Source: Natrinema salaciae (lineage in GTDB: Archaea > Halobacteriota > Halobacteria > Halobacteriales > Natrialbaceae). Taken from it: a stretch of 64,000 nucleotides of DNA. The stretch is taken from positions 1 to 64,000 of the forward strand of contig NZ_FOFD01000007.1 in NCBI RefSeq assembly GCF_900110865.1. The letters are read 5' to 3'. The translations under genes were made by a program, and so were the position numbers. Position 1 is the stretch's first letter; every line of letters starts with the position of its first letter. Under the pieces are notes generated by a model. It saw only the letters and a program-made list of their open reading frames with translations, did not search any database and was not told the DNA's origin. Shown one piece after another: positions 41,943-50,717 of the stretch.

Positions 41943-42121
41943 TGAAATCCGACATTCGGGTGTGTTCGGCGTGGCGCGGAGTCCACGACCGCCCGGTGTA
42001 CACTCTTTCTGATACCTGTCCTGACTGTGGTGCCGAGGCGGTCAACAGCGCGCCAGCGCCGTTCGACCCGGCCGATCCGTACGGCGAGTACCGACGCGCT
42101 CTTAAACGTCGCCGCCGCTGA
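41942..42121 (+). CDS. nop10: H/ACA RNP component Nop10
   Basis: 59 aa. [40 protein letters not shown] and FDPADPYGEYRRALKRRRR: the archaeal zinc-ribbon form with the linear part that binds the pseudouridine synthase Cbf5. One-base overlap with aIF2-alpha (TAATG). Confidence 0.95.
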   Translation: MKSDIRVCSAWRGVHDRPVYTLSDTCPDCGAEAVNSAPAPFDPADPYGEYRRALKRRRR

Positions 42122-42127
42122 TACGGT

Positions 42128-42895
42128 ATGGACGAACTCGAGATCGACGCAGTCGCCGAGGTCGAACTGGACGACCCCGTCCTCGTCGAGGGGTTGCCGG
42201 GAGTCGGACACGTCGGCACCCTTGCCGTCGAACACCTGCTCGAGGAACTCGAGGGGGAGAGTACGCTCGTACGGCGGATCTACGCCCGGGAGTTCCCACC
42301 CCAGGTCAGCGTCGAGGACGGCATTTCGGAGCTAACCTGTGCCGAGATCTACGCCGTCGACGTTCCCGAGGGGCGGGATCTGCTGCTGTTGACCGGCGAC
42401 CATCAGGCCCAGAGCAACGAGGGCCACTACACGCTGACCGACGCCTTCCTCGACATCGCCGCGGAGTTCGGCGCGAACGAAATCTACGCGCTCGGCGGCG
42501 TCCCCACCGGCGAACTCATCGACGAGTACGCCGTCGTCGGCGCCGTCAGCGACGAGTCGATGCTCGAGGCGCTCGAGGACGCGGGCGTCGAGTTCCGCGA
42601 GGACGAACCAGCCGGCGGGATCGTCGGCGTCTCCGGGCTCCTGCTCGGCCTCGGCGAGCGCCGCGGGTTCGAGGCCAGCTGCCTGATGGGCGAGACCAGC
42701 GGCTATCTCGTCGACCCCAAGAGCGCCCGCGCGGTGCTCGAAGTGCTCGAGAACGTGCTCGGCTTCGAACTCGACTACGAGTCCCTGGACGAACGGGCCG
42801 ACGAGATGGAGGACGTCATCGGCAAGATCCAGGAGATGGAACAGCAACAGCAGATGGACGTGCCGACCGACGACGACCTGCGATACATCGGGTAA
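42128..42895 (+). CDS. PAC2-family proteasome assembly chaperone homologue
   Basis: 255 aa. VLVEGLPGVGHVGTLAVEHL at the start and LLLLTGDHQAQSNEGHYTLT are the PAC2 fold signatures; IYALGGVPTGELIDE and ASCLMGETSGYLVDPKSARA follow, and a C-terminal coiled segment is rich in Glu and Gln (QEMEQQQQMDVP). Six bases after nop10 and probably in the same operon. Archaeal relatives are thought to chaperone proteasome assembly. Confidence 0.88.
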   Translation: MDELEIDAVAEVELDDPVLVEGLPGVGHVGTLAVEHLLEELEGESTLVRRIYAREFPPQVSVEDGISELTCAEIYAVDVPEGRDLLLLTGDHQAQSNEGHYTLTDAFLDIAAEFGANEIYALGGVPTGELIDEYAVVGAVSDESMLEALEDAGVEFREDEPAGGIVGVSGLLLGLGERRGFEASCLMGETSGYLVDPKSARAVLEVLENVLGFELDYESLDERADEMEDVIGKIQEMEQQQQMDVPTDDDLRYIG

Positions 42896-43018
42896 CGGCG
42901 TCGCGGTCCGTCGGCTCTCGTTCCGTTGCGGCGGTCAGTTCGGCGGTGTGATCCACTCTTCCGGTTCATCGACCTCGGTTTCGCTCGAACACCGCCTCGA
43001 GCGGCGCAGTCCGCGTGC

Positions 43019-43369
43019 TTACGGCGGATGGGATAGCTCCGGCTCCGGGGGCCATTCGTCGAGTTCCTCGGCGGCCTCGAACAGCAGGTCGACGTTCTCG
43101 TCCTCGGTGAACGCGACGCAGCCGTTCTGTCGGTCGACGTCGATTACGCCCCGCTCTACGAGCTGCGGAACGTGGATGTGGACCAGCCGGACGCGAGCGC
43201 GGTCGATTTCCGCCCCGGTGACGTTCTTGCACGTGGTCCGATGTCTCCGGACGGCGACCCGTCGCGAGAGCTCCCCGACGGTGCTCTCCCCGTTCTGCTC
43301 GGCGAGTTCGTGGAGTAGGTACTGACGGTCGGCGCTGGCGAGCACTCTGAACGCCTCCGTCGACTCCAT
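43019..43369 (-). CDS. DUF7344-type winged-helix regulator
   Basis: 116 aa from ATG 43369 (an in-frame ATG lies at 43396). STEAFRVLASADRQYLLHEL, then GESTVGELSRRVAVRRHRTT, VRLVHIHVPQLVERGVIDVD and GCVAFTEDENVDLLFEAAEE match the DUF7344 winged helix also seen at 22202-22879, without membrane spans. A transcription regulator with unknown target, monocistronic. Confidence 0.72.
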   Translation of the reverse strand: MESTEAFRVLASADRQYLLHELAEQNGESTVGELSRRVAVRRHRTTCKNVTGAEIDRARVRLVHIHVPQLVERGVIDVDRQNGCVAFTEDENVDLLFEAAEELDEWPPEPELSHPP

Positions 43370-43470
43370 GATCGGCACCAACCGAATGGAACGCACTTAC
43401 CGTCAAAGGGACACCACCTAAAGTCGTTGGAGGGGGCTCGATCACCGGTGCTCGAGACGGTCGCCTCGAA

Positions 43471-44250
43471 TCAGCCCTCGAGGACTTCGTAGGAGACGTC
43501 GGCGTCCCGCAGCGCGTCGGTGACCCGACCGACGGCGTCGGTCGTCGCGACGGCGGTGACCTCGAGGCCGTGGTTCGCGGCGTCGGCTGCGACGTCGCCG
43601 ACGGCGAAGGTGATGTCGGGGTCGGTACCCGCCTGCCGACAGGCGACGACGGCCTCGACGCCGGCGGCGACCACGAGCTCGGCCTCGTCACAGGCGTCGG
43701 TGACGGTTCCGTCGTCGATCGCTCGGCTCCCGCCGGTTCGGATCGACGGGACCTGCAGGACGGTGACGGAGCCGGGCGCGAGGTCCATGACGCCCTCGAA
43801 GCTGGTGACGCCGACGTCGGTCCCGGCTTCGGCATCGGTCGTCGCGATCCCGGTCGCGGGACCCTCGCTTCCCGGCGTAGCGTGGAGAAGTCCGTCGTTC
43901 ACCGTCAGCGAGACGGTCTCGCCCTCCTCGATCGCCTCGGTGGCGATGTAGGCGTCCTCGCTCATCGCACCCAGGACGTCCCCGGTGACGTGGTCCGCGA
44001 ATCGGCGGACGTCGTCGGCCGCCCGGAAGAGCCAGTCGACGCCCTCGCGGGTGACGCGATACCGCGACCGGCCTTCCTTCTCGACGAGGCCGTCGTCGAC
44101 GAGTTCGCGGATGTATTCGCTGACCGCCTGGCTCGTTACGCCGACTTCCTCGGCGATCTCCCCCTGGCTGACCGCGGGCTGGCGCTCGGCGATCTGGACG
44201 AGGATCCGAAATCGCGTCGCGGCCCGCTTGTTGTCGAGGACGTCGACCAT
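43471..44250 (-). CDS. MarR/DUF7839-type transcriptional regulator
   Basis: 259 aa. The N-terminal winged helix (KRAATRFRILVQIAERQPAV, SQGEIAEEVGVTSQAVSEYI, GLVEKEGRSRYRVTREGVDW) is followed by a helix (LFRAADDVRRFADHVTGDVL) and a larger alpha/beta domain with VVAAGVEAVVACRQAGTDPD and ITFAVGDVAADAANHGLEV, probably a ligand-binding part. It is always found singly in haloarchaea as far as I know. Divergent from archaeosortase A, 156 bp apart, so it may control that gene. Confidence 0.75.
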   Translation of the reverse strand: MVDVLDNKRAATRFRILVQIAERQPAVSQGEIAEEVGVTSQAVSEYIRELVDDGLVEKEGRSRYRVTREGVDWLFRAADDVRRFADHVTGDVLGAMSEDAYIATEAIEEGETVSLTVNDGLLHATPGSEGPATGIATTDAEAGTDVGVTSFEGVMDLAPGSVTVLQVPSIRTGGSRAIDDGTVTDACDEAELVVAAGVEAVVACRQAGTDPDITFAVGDVAADAANHGLEVTAVATTDAVGRVTDALRDADVSYEVLEG

Positions 44251-44406
44251 ATGGCTAGCCTTTTCGCGAGCGGTGCAAAAAGGTACGCGATGCTCGATCG
44301 TCCGTCGCAGCCGTCGAACCTTTTGTCGGCCGTCGTCGCAGTCGAACCGACGAACGGGTTCGAGGCGTCAAATTGATAGCGGGAGAGTCCGTCGGATAGC
44401 CTGAGT

Positions 44407-45453
44407 ATGCCGGCCCTACCAGCGACGACCGCCGCGGGTACGACGCCCGTCGACCTCGTGACGACGGGACCCACGACGATCCTCGCCGCGGGTATCGATT
44501 CGATTCCGCTGTCGGATTCGCTCGCGTGGATCGCGATCGGCGTGTTCGTCGTCGCGATGGTCCTCGAGTGGCGCGGTGCCGTCGATCCTGCGCGGTATCT
44601 CGCCGCGGGGGCCTGGGTCGTCTTCGGGCTCTTCTGGCTGACGATGGTCCCCCACTACTATCTCGAGGTCAAGAGCCCGATCCAGACGCTGCTGACGCTC
44701 GCGGCGCTGCCGCTGTGTGCCTACGCCGGGTACCTGCTCGTGCAGGGGCGCGAGTCGTTGCTGCTGCTTTCGAGAGCGGTCGCGTTCATGGGTCTGTTCT
44801 ACCTGCCCGCCGAAACGATCCCAGTCGTCAAGACCTGGCTCATCGAGACGACCGCCGCCCAGACCCACTTCGGGATGGAGCTCCTGGGTCACAGTCCCGG
44901 GATCGAGGAAGGCTTGAACGGCTACCAGAGCCGATTCGCCTTCGATTCCGACGAGACGGTGACCGGCCGCACGACCTACATCATCATGTCCTGTACCGGC
45001 ATCGGCAGCATGGCCATCTTCGGCGGGCTCATCGCCGCAGTCGACGCACCGCTCAGGCGGAAGGTCGTCCCCTTCGCGCTCTCGGTCGGCGTCATCTGGT
45101 TCCTCAACCTCGTCCGAAACGTCTTCATCGGGCTGGCCTCGCCGTGGGGCTGGTTCCAGCAGGACGCGCTGGTCTACGTCGTCACGGAGTTCATGGGTGC
45201 GCCCGCCGACCGGACGTCCTACATCGTCGCCCACAACTTCATCGCGCAGTCGCTGTCGATCGTCGCCCTGCTTGGGATCACCTACCTCGTCGTCCGGCTG
45301 CTCCCCGAGGTCCTCGAGCCGCTCGAGGACGTCCTCTACATCCTGACCGGCACCGAGTACGATCTCACGGACGCCCTCGGGACGGAAGCCCGAGCCGACG
45401 GCGGGACGACGGCCGCGTCGGAACCGTCGTCCGGCCCCGAGACCGAGCGATGA
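44407..45453 (+). CDS. artA: Archaeosortase A
   Basis: 348 aa with eight or so membrane spans. The active-site Cys196 lies in YIIMSCTGIGSMAIFGG and Arg237 in FLNLVRNVFIG; a third conserved basic residue lies in the DRTSYIVAHNF segment (Arg269 or His276). ArtA removes the C-terminal PGF-CTERM tail of the S-layer glycoprotein and other surface proteins and attaches them to a lipid. Its stop overlaps the phosphoesterase start (ATGA). Confidence 0.93.
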   Translation: MPALPATTAAGTTPVDLVTTGPTTILAAGIDSIPLSDSLAWIAIGVFVVAMVLEWRGAVDPARYLAAGAWVVFGLFWLTMVPHYYLEVKSPIQTLLTLAALPLCAYAGYLLVQGRESLLLLSRAVAFMGLFYLPAETIPVVKTWLIETTAAQTHFGMELLGHSPGIEEGLNGYQSRFAFDSDETVTGRTTYIIMSCTGIGSMAIFGGLIAAVDAPLRRKVVPFALSVGVIWFLNLVRNVFIGLASPWGWFQQDALVYVVTEFMGAPADRTSYIVAHNFIAQSLSIVALLGITYLVVRLLPEVLEPLEDVLYILTGTEYDLTDALGTEARADGGTTAASEPSSGPETER

Positions 45454-46169
45454 CCGCCGTCGACGTCGATGTCGACGTTCCGTTCACCCTCCGCGACCGC
45501 GCCGTCGCCGTCCCCGCCGCCGAGACGCTCGTCCTCGCGGACGTCCACTTCGGGAAGGCGGCCGCCTCGAGCGTCGACGTTCCGATCGACGATGGGAGCG
45601 ACGTCGTCGATCGGCTGCGGGATCGGCTCGCGGAAACCCGGCCGACCACGGTCGTGGTCGCCGGCGACCTGTTGCACTCCTTTTCGCGGATTCCGCGCGG
45701 GGTGGAGCGCGATCTGGGCCGTCTCGCCGACGCCGTCGACGAGGCCGACGCCGACCTGATCGTCACGCCCGGCAACCACGACGCGATGCTCGAGGAGGCG
45801 TTCGGCGGCGAGACGGTCGACGAGTACGCGCTGGCCGACGGCGAGACGGTCGTCTGTCACGGTCACGAGGAGCCGGAGGCGGCGGCCGACCGGTACATCG
45901 TCGGTCACGTCCACCCGGCGCTGTCGATCGAGGGGCGCAAACGACCGTGTTTCCTCTACGGACCGGGACAATACTGCGGGGCGGACGTGCTCGTGCTCCC
46001 GGCGTTTACCCGCCTCGCAGCCGGGTCGACCGTCAACCGGATGGCCGGTCGCGACTTCCAGACGCCGGTCGTCCGGAACGCCGACGCCTTCCACCCCGCG
46101 ATCAGGGACGATGCGAGCGGCGAAACGCTGTGGTTCCCGCCGCTCGGGGAGTGTCGGCGGCTGCTGTGA
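45450..46169 (+). CDS. ICC-like metallophosphoesterase
   Basis: 239 aa. The metal ligands are in order: LVLADVHFGK (D-x-H), VVVAGDLLHSFSR (GD), IVTPGNHDAM (GNHD), VVCHGHEEPE and IVGHVHPALS (GHxH). A calcineurin-type phosphoesterase of the archaeal ICC-like group; the substrate is unknown. The overlap with artA makes the pair co-translated. Confidence 0.88.
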   Translation: MTAVDVDVDVPFTLRDRAVAVPAAETLVLADVHFGKAAASSVDVPIDDGSDVVDRLRDRLAETRPTTVVVAGDLLHSFSRIPRGVERDLGRLADAVDEADADLIVTPGNHDAMLEEAFGGETVDEYALADGETVVCHGHEEPEAAADRYIVGHVHPALSIEGRKRPCFLYGPGQYCGADVLVLPAFTRLAAGSTVNRMAGRDFQTPVVRNADAFHPAIRDDASGETLWFPPLGECRRLL

Positions 46170-46170
46170 G

Positions 46171-46383
46171 CTAGCGTTCGAACGACGATCCGTCGGTTAC
46201 GAGAGCCGTCACACCGGTTCGAAGGGCGGTCGCGTCGCCGTACAGCACCAGGTCTCTGAAGAAGTCGCTGAACGTGATCAACACGAGCGCCGAGAGAATA
46301 ATCAGCGCGAGGAAGGTGAAGAAAATGATCGCCGCCTGTCGCCCGGTCAACGCCGTTCCCTCGAGGAGGTCGTCCATGGCCAT
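46171..46383 (-). CDS. 70-aa single-span membrane protein, LTGRQA family
   Basis: ATG 46383 (or 46377) gives MAMDDLLEGTALTGRQAAII, a hydrophobic span at about residues 14-38 (FFTFLALIILSALVLITF) and a soluble C-terminus (RDLVLYGDATALRTGVTALV). It is the second copy of the family seen at 8034-8162, with a longer tail. It is convergent with the phosphoesterase gene, their stops almost touching. Confidence 0.75.
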   Translation of the reverse strand: MAMDDLLEGTALTGRQAAIIFFTFLALIILSALVLITFSDFFRDLVLYGDATALRTGVTALVTDGSSFER

Positions 46384-46538
46384 AGCGAATTCCGCTCCGT
46401 GTCCGGGCCAACGAGACGAACGGAGTTCAGTATTTCTCGGCCCTGAGGAGACTGTCATCGTTCGGGGAACGTCGGGGCCACGCCGATCGGACACCGCGAG
46501 GACATCCCGCGCGTGGACGGCAGCCGCAGTCGAGGCGG

Positions 46539-47852
46539 TCACTCCGAGAGATCGTCGATCACGGCCTTCGCCGCCTGCCGACCGCTCTCCATCGCCCCCT
46601 GAATCGAGGACCACCGCGTGTAATCGCCGGCCAGGTAGACCGGCCCCGTGGGGTCGCGGGTGTCGGGGAGCCGGTCGCGAAACCCCGGCGGCTGCATGAA
46701 CTGCGCGAACGGAACGCGCGCGGTGTGGAGCGTCTCGAGGCCGTCGAACCGTCGGTCGGGGTACCACGACTCGAGAGCGCGTCGGGTTCGATCGGCCAAC
46801 GACGCGTCGGCTTCCTCGCGGTCTCCGAGGAAGGTCGCGCTGATCAGGGTGGCGTCGTCGGGGGCGTACTCCGGCGCGACCGCGCTGTGGGGGACGACGT
46901 GGTTCGGCCCCCGATCGGTCGCGTTCAGCAGGAGTCGCCGGTCCGTCTCGAGATCGACCGCCGCCGGCAGGGCGTAGTACTGCGTGACGCAGCCGCGGCC
47001 GTCGGTGGGGATCGCGGCGACGTCGGTGAGCTCGCGAGCCGTCGGCGGATCGGTCGCGACGACGACGGCATCGGCGTCGATCGTCCCGTCGTCGGTTGCC
47101 GCCGTGACGGGGCCGCCGTCGCCGCGCTCACCCCGGCTCGAGCCGTCGTCGCTGCCCGCTGCGATCGACTCGATCTCGACGCCCGTTCGAATCGTTCCGC
47201 CGGCCGCTCGGACGCGGTCGGCGAGCTGGGCCGGGATCGCTTCCATCCCGGCGGCCGGAACCGCAATCTCGCCCGCCGCGAGGGTCCGGAAAGTGTACTC
47301 GAACACGTTCGCAGAAGTCGACAGCGACCGATCGAGCGTGATGCCGCCGTAGAACGGGGCGACGAACCCCTCGACGAAGCGGTCGGAAAACCCGCGTTCC
47401 CGGAGGTAGTCGTCGATGCGGTCGTCGCCCCCGGCGAACGTGTCGTCCGGGTCGCTCCGCCGGAGGGTCCACCAGAGCCGCGCGACCCGAATCGCGTCGC
47501 CGACGGACACGTACGGGTTCGACACCGTCGCCGAAACGGTCGCCGGTTGCCGAAGCGGATCGGCCAGCGTCGACCGGCCGTTCGGTCCCGCGATGGTCGC
47601 CCCCGGCGCAAATCGGCGCAACTCGAGTCGCTCGAGATCGAGCTCTCGCCGCGCCGCCGGGTAGGCGGTAAAGAGGACCTGGAAGCCGCGGTCGAACCGG
47701 TAGCCGTCCCGCTCGAGGGTCCGAACGCGGCCGCCGACCGTTTCTCGACGTTCGACCAGCGCGGCGTCGACGCCGCCGGCGGCGAGGTGTCGCGCGGCGA
47801 CCAGCCCGGCCAGCCCGCCGCCGGCGACGAGAACCCGTGGAGTCGAAGGCAT
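46539..47852 (-). CDS. FAD-dependent amine-oxidase/desaturase-like flavoprotein
   Basis: 437 aa. FAD-binding PRVLVAGGGLAGLVAARHLA, then ETVGGRVRTLERDGYRFDRG (the GG-x-x-R motif) and FQVLFTAYPAARRELDLERL. The C-terminal FAD contact is PTGPVYLAGDYTRWSSIQGA, MESGRQAAKAVI. This is the amine oxidase/phytoene desaturase/protoporphyrinogen oxidase superfamily; no neighbour points to carotenoid or heme synthesis. Monocistronic. Confidence 0.85.
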   Translation of the reverse strand: MPSTPRVLVAGGGLAGLVAARHLAAGGVDAALVERRETVGGRVRTLERDGYRFDRGFQVLFTAYPAARRELDLERLELRRFAPGATIAGPNGRSTLADPLRQPATVSATVSNPYVSVGDAIRVARLWWTLRRSDPDDTFAGGDDRIDDYLRERGFSDRFVEGFVAPFYGGITLDRSLSTSANVFEYTFRTLAAGEIAVPAAGMEAIPAQLADRVRAAGGTIRTGVEIESIAAGSDDGSSRGERGDGGPVTAATDDGTIDADAVVVATDPPTARELTDVAAIPTDGRGCVTQYYALPAAVDLETDRRLLLNATDRGPNHVVPHSAVAPEYAPDDATLISATFLGDREEADASLADRTRRALESWYPDRRFDGLETLHTARVPFAQFMQPPGFRDRLPDTRDPTGPVYLAGDYTRWSSIQGAMESGRQAAKAVIDDLSE

Positions 47853-47980
47853 ATACGCGAACGTCGGCCGGTGGTGGGGAAAACGATCGACCTAACAATG
47901 CAAGCAGCGCGTCCGCGAGCCCGTGTCGGCCCGCCCCGGCCGCGGCTCGCCGGTACTGCCGAGTCCGGGTCCAGCGTCAG

Positions 47981-48961
47981 TCACGCCGAGTAGTGCGGAT
48001 CGCCGTGTCGAAACGTGTCGAGCAGCATCCGCTGGAACCGGTCGCCGTCGACCGATTCGACGACGCGCGTTCGCGGCTCGGCGTCGGTGACGCCGAGTTC
48101 GTCGACCAGACTGTACCCGCGCGTGAGTCCGTCGCGGTCGTCGACCTCGACGGCGTATCTGCCGTGTTCCTCGATCAGGTCGGGCTCGAGCAGCGTCGCG
48201 ACCGTCATCGAGTCCGGCTGGGTCGTGACGTCGGCTCCGATCGCATCGTGGTCGGACTGTGCGTTGAACTCCCGGACGGCGTCCGTAACCGTCAGGAAGA
48301 AGTCGGCCAGCGGCGTCCCGATGGCCTCGATTTCCTCGAAGACGTCGGCCCCGAACAGCGAGTCGCGGACGGTCACGCCCCAGTCGACCAGCGTCGTCTC
48401 GACGGCGGCCATCACCGCTCGCGCGGCGTCGGGATCGGCCCAGAAGTTGTACTCGGCCGCGGGGGTGACGTTTCCGAGCGTGTTGACGGCCCCGCCCATG
48501 ATCCACACGTCCGCGAGCAGGTCGGGAAGGTCGGGTTCGCGCTGCAACGCCAGTGCGAGGTTCGTCAGCGGTGCGATACAGACCAGGGTGAGCTCGCCGG
48601 GATCGGCTCGCGCCGCGCGGACGATGTAATCGACCGCGTGTTCGTCGGCCGACGGAATCCCCGTCTCGGGGAAGCAGTCCCCGCCGAGCCCGCCCTCGCC
48701 GTGGATGTACTCCGCGAACTCGTGGTCTTTCAGCAGCGGTGATCGCGCACCCTCGTAGACGGGTACGTCGTCCGCGACGCCCGCGAGATCGAGCGTGTAC
48801 TTGGCGTTCTCGACCTGATACGCGAAGGGAACGTTCCCGGCACAGATCGTGACTCCCTCGAGCGCGGCGCGATCGGAGAGCGCCGCCAGCAGGAGCGCCT
48901 GCGTGTCGTCTCCGGCGGTGTCCGTGTCGACGATCACTCGCCGCTGGGTCGCGTCGCTCAT
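47981..48961 (-). CDS. Inosine-uridine-type nucleoside hydrolase
   Basis: 326 aa. The N-terminal aspartate cluster RVIVDTDTAGDDTQALLLAA binds calcium and ribose; GGDCFPETGIPSADEHAVDY, VCIAPLTNLALAL, VWIMGGAVNTLGN and EYNFWADPDAARAV complete the family signatures. It splits N-glycosidic bonds of nucleosides for salvage. Its ATG overlaps the stop of a 45-aa membrane-protein gene (TGATG). Confidence 0.92.
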   Translation of the reverse strand: MSDATQRRVIVDTDTAGDDTQALLLAALSDRAALEGVTICAGNVPFAYQVENAKYTLDLAGVADDVPVYEGARSPLLKDHEFAEYIHGEGGLGGDCFPETGIPSADEHAVDYIVRAARADPGELTLVCIAPLTNLALALQREPDLPDLLADVWIMGGAVNTLGNVTPAAEYNFWADPDAARAVMAAVETTLVDWGVTVRDSLFGADVFEEIEAIGTPLADFFLTVTDAVREFNAQSDHDAIGADVTTQPDSMTVATLLEPDLIEEHGRYAVEVDDRDGLTRGYSLVDELGVTDAEPRTRVVESVDGDRFQRMLLDTFRHGDPHYSA

Positions 48962-49098
48962 CACCGATCCGTCAGTAACCGAAGCGCGATTCCGACGAGG
49001 ACGACGGCGACGCCCCCTAACGCGCTCGCGATCGGCGGAACCGGGACGACTAGCATCGCGATCCCGACGAGGATCACGATCGTCGAAAGTCTGCCCAT
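48961..49098 (-). CDS. 45-aa membrane protein coupled to nucleoside hydrolase
   Basis: MGRLSTIVILVGIAMLVVPV is followed by a second hydrophobic stretch (LGGVAVVLVGIALRLLTDR). Two short spans around PVPPIAS make a hairpin. Its TGA shares a base with the ATG of the nucleoside hydrolase, so the pair is translationally coupled. Length and layout suggest a membrane tether or transport accessory, which is inference. Confidence 0.6.
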   Translation of the reverse strand: MGRLSTIVILVGIAMLVVPVPPIASALGGVAVVLVGIALRLLTDR

Positions 49099-49255
49099 GT
49101 GTCCGACACGGCGCGACGACGGATAGGACGACGGCACGCATTCACAGCGAGCCGTTCCGGCAGGGTGGGAGTCGTCGCACCGGCTGACGACGGTCCGACA
49201 ACGGGAGTGTCACCGCTTCCCACACGTATAAGCGACAATCGCTCGTGCTGCGAGT

Positions 49256-50050
49256 ATGGTCGACGCGACGCTCACGCCGATCGATCGCGGAACGGTCACC
49301 AGCGACGTCAACAACGCTATCGAGGGATACGTCCGCGGAACGGCCGACGAGCCGGACCCCGAGACGACGATGGGCGAGGGACCCGTCTACAACATCGTCA
49401 TCGACCACCCCGAGGGGACGATCCTCTGGGATACCGGCTCTCATCCCAACGCCGCCGACGGCCACTGGCCCGACGAGCTGTACGCCACGTTCGAACACAC
49501 GGCCCTCCGCCCGCTCGAGGACGACCTCGCCGAGGCCGGCTACGCGGTCGCGGACATCGACTACGTGATCCAGTCTCACCTCCATCTCGACCACGCCGGC
49601 GGTCTCTACGCCTTCGAGGGCACCGACACGCCGATCTTCGTCCACGAGCGGGAACTGAAACACGCCTACTACAGCGTCACGACCGACGAGGGCAGCGATG
49701 CCTACGTCCGCGGCGACTTCGACCGCGATCTCGACTGGGAGATCGTCCACGGCGACCGCCGGCAGGGGTTCGACGGTCTCGAGTTCGTCCACCTGCCCGG
49801 ACACACGCCCGGCCTCCTCGGCGTGAAACTCGAGGTCGACGAGGCCGGCACCGTAATTCTCGCCGGCGATCAGGCCTACACGCGGGCGAACTACGAGTAC
49901 GAACTCCCGATGGGGGGCTACCTCCTCTGGAGCAAGCCCGCGTGGCTCGAGAGCCTGCGGACGCTCAAAGACCTCGAGCGCCGTCACGACGCGCGGGTGA
50001 TCTGTGGTCACGCCGAGGAAGATCTCGAGGCGATGCAGTCGGGGCTATAG
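49256..50050 (+). CDS. N-acyl-homoserine-lactonase-like metallo-beta-lactamase-fold hydrolase
   Basis: 264 aa. Zinc ligands: SHLHLDHAGG (His108, His110, Asp112, His113), HLPGHTPG (His about 188), LAGDQAY (Asp about 208) and ICGHAEE near the end. The N-terminus (NIVIDHPEGTILWDTGSHP) and the HLHLDHAGG form match the AttM/AiiA-like lactonase group. The true substrate may be another lactone or ester. Confidence 0.83.
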   Translation: MVDATLTPIDRGTVTSDVNNAIEGYVRGTADEPDPETTMGEGPVYNIVIDHPEGTILWDTGSHPNAADGHWPDELYATFEHTALRPLEDDLAEAGYAVADIDYVIQSHLHLDHAGGLYAFEGTDTPIFVHERELKHAYYSVTTDEGSDAYVRGDFDRDLDWEIVHGDRRQGFDGLEFVHLPGHTPGLLGVKLEVDEAGTVILAGDQAYTRANYEYELPMGGYLLWSKPAWLESLRTLKDLERRHDARVICGHAEEDLEAMQSGL

Positions 50051-50144
50051 CGGCCGATTCGTGCCCGGCGAACTGCCACGCCGTTCGTCGGCGACCGCTT
50101 GCCGTGGCCGGTACGGTTTTGCTCGTCGCGACGGCGTTGCTCGT

Positions 50145-50621
50145 ATGGGAACACGAGACACGACCGACGCGGACCGCGCGTCCGACGGCCCCGCCTTTCA
50201 GCCCGTGTTCGAGAATCGCGTCCGGTTCGCGGAGACCGATCAGCAAGGGATCGTCTTCTACGGCGAGTACTTCACGTTCCAGGACGAGGCCGTCTCCGCC
50301 TTCCTGCGGGCGATCGACTACGGCTACGATCGGATGATCGACAACGGCTGGCAGATCCACGTCGCCAACACGGAACTGAACTACCGCACCGGTGCCGAGT
50401 TCGAGGACGTGATCGTCAACGAACTGCGGGTCGCCGACATCGGCACGGCGAGTCTCGAGTACGAGTATCGGGCCACGCGCAAACACGACGGCGAACTGCT
50501 GGCCGACGGCACCGTCACGCAGGTCGCCGTCGACCTCGAGACCGAGGAGACGACCCGCATCCCGGACGCGTTCCGGGACGCCGTGGCGACGTTCCAGGGC
50601 GGACTCGCGTCGGACGCGTAG
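50145..50621 (+). CDS. 4HBT acyl-CoA thioesterase
   Basis: 158 aa from ATG 50145. The hotdog signature NRVRFAETDQQGIVFYGEYF carries the catalytic Asp; IDYGYDRMIDNGWQIHVANT and LNYRTGAEFEDVIVNELRVA follow the family pattern. It hydrolyses an acyl-CoA or related thioester in the cytoplasm. The 94-bp gap before it has no gene. Confidence 0.87.
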   Translation: MGTRDTTDADRASDGPAFQPVFENRVRFAETDQQGIVFYGEYFTFQDEAVSAFLRAIDYGYDRMIDNGWQIHVANTELNYRTGAEFEDVIVNELRVADIGTASLEYEYRATRKHDGELLADGTVTQVAVDLETEETTRIPDAFRDAVATFQGGLASDA

Positions 50622-50654
50622 CGCCGCTGGGCGGCCGGCATCGCACTCGAAAAT

Positions 50655-50708
50655 TCGAAGTCGAAGTCGAACTCGAAATCGAAATCGAACTCGGAATCGA
50701 ACTCGGAC
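50655..50708. repeat. Nine tandem TCGAAN-type hexamers
   Basis: Nine hexamers in a row: TCGAAG twice, TCGAAC, TCGAAA twice, TCGAAC, TCGGAA, TCGAAC, TCGGAC. It fills the gap between the convergent thioesterase and livF genes. It could be slippage-prone spacer DNA. Confidence 0.7.
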
Positions 50709-50717
50709 GTCGGCCCC

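Noticed and set aside
46384-46767. Extending the 70-aa LTGRQA protein to a 198-aa product
   Set aside because: The upstream part is Arg/Pro/Gly-rich antisense to the flavoprotein end, and the family copy at 8034 begins just before the motif.
50655-50708. Hexamer repeats as a CRISPR array
   Set aside because: Units are 6 bp with no spacers and no cas genes are in the window; it is a simple tandem repeat.
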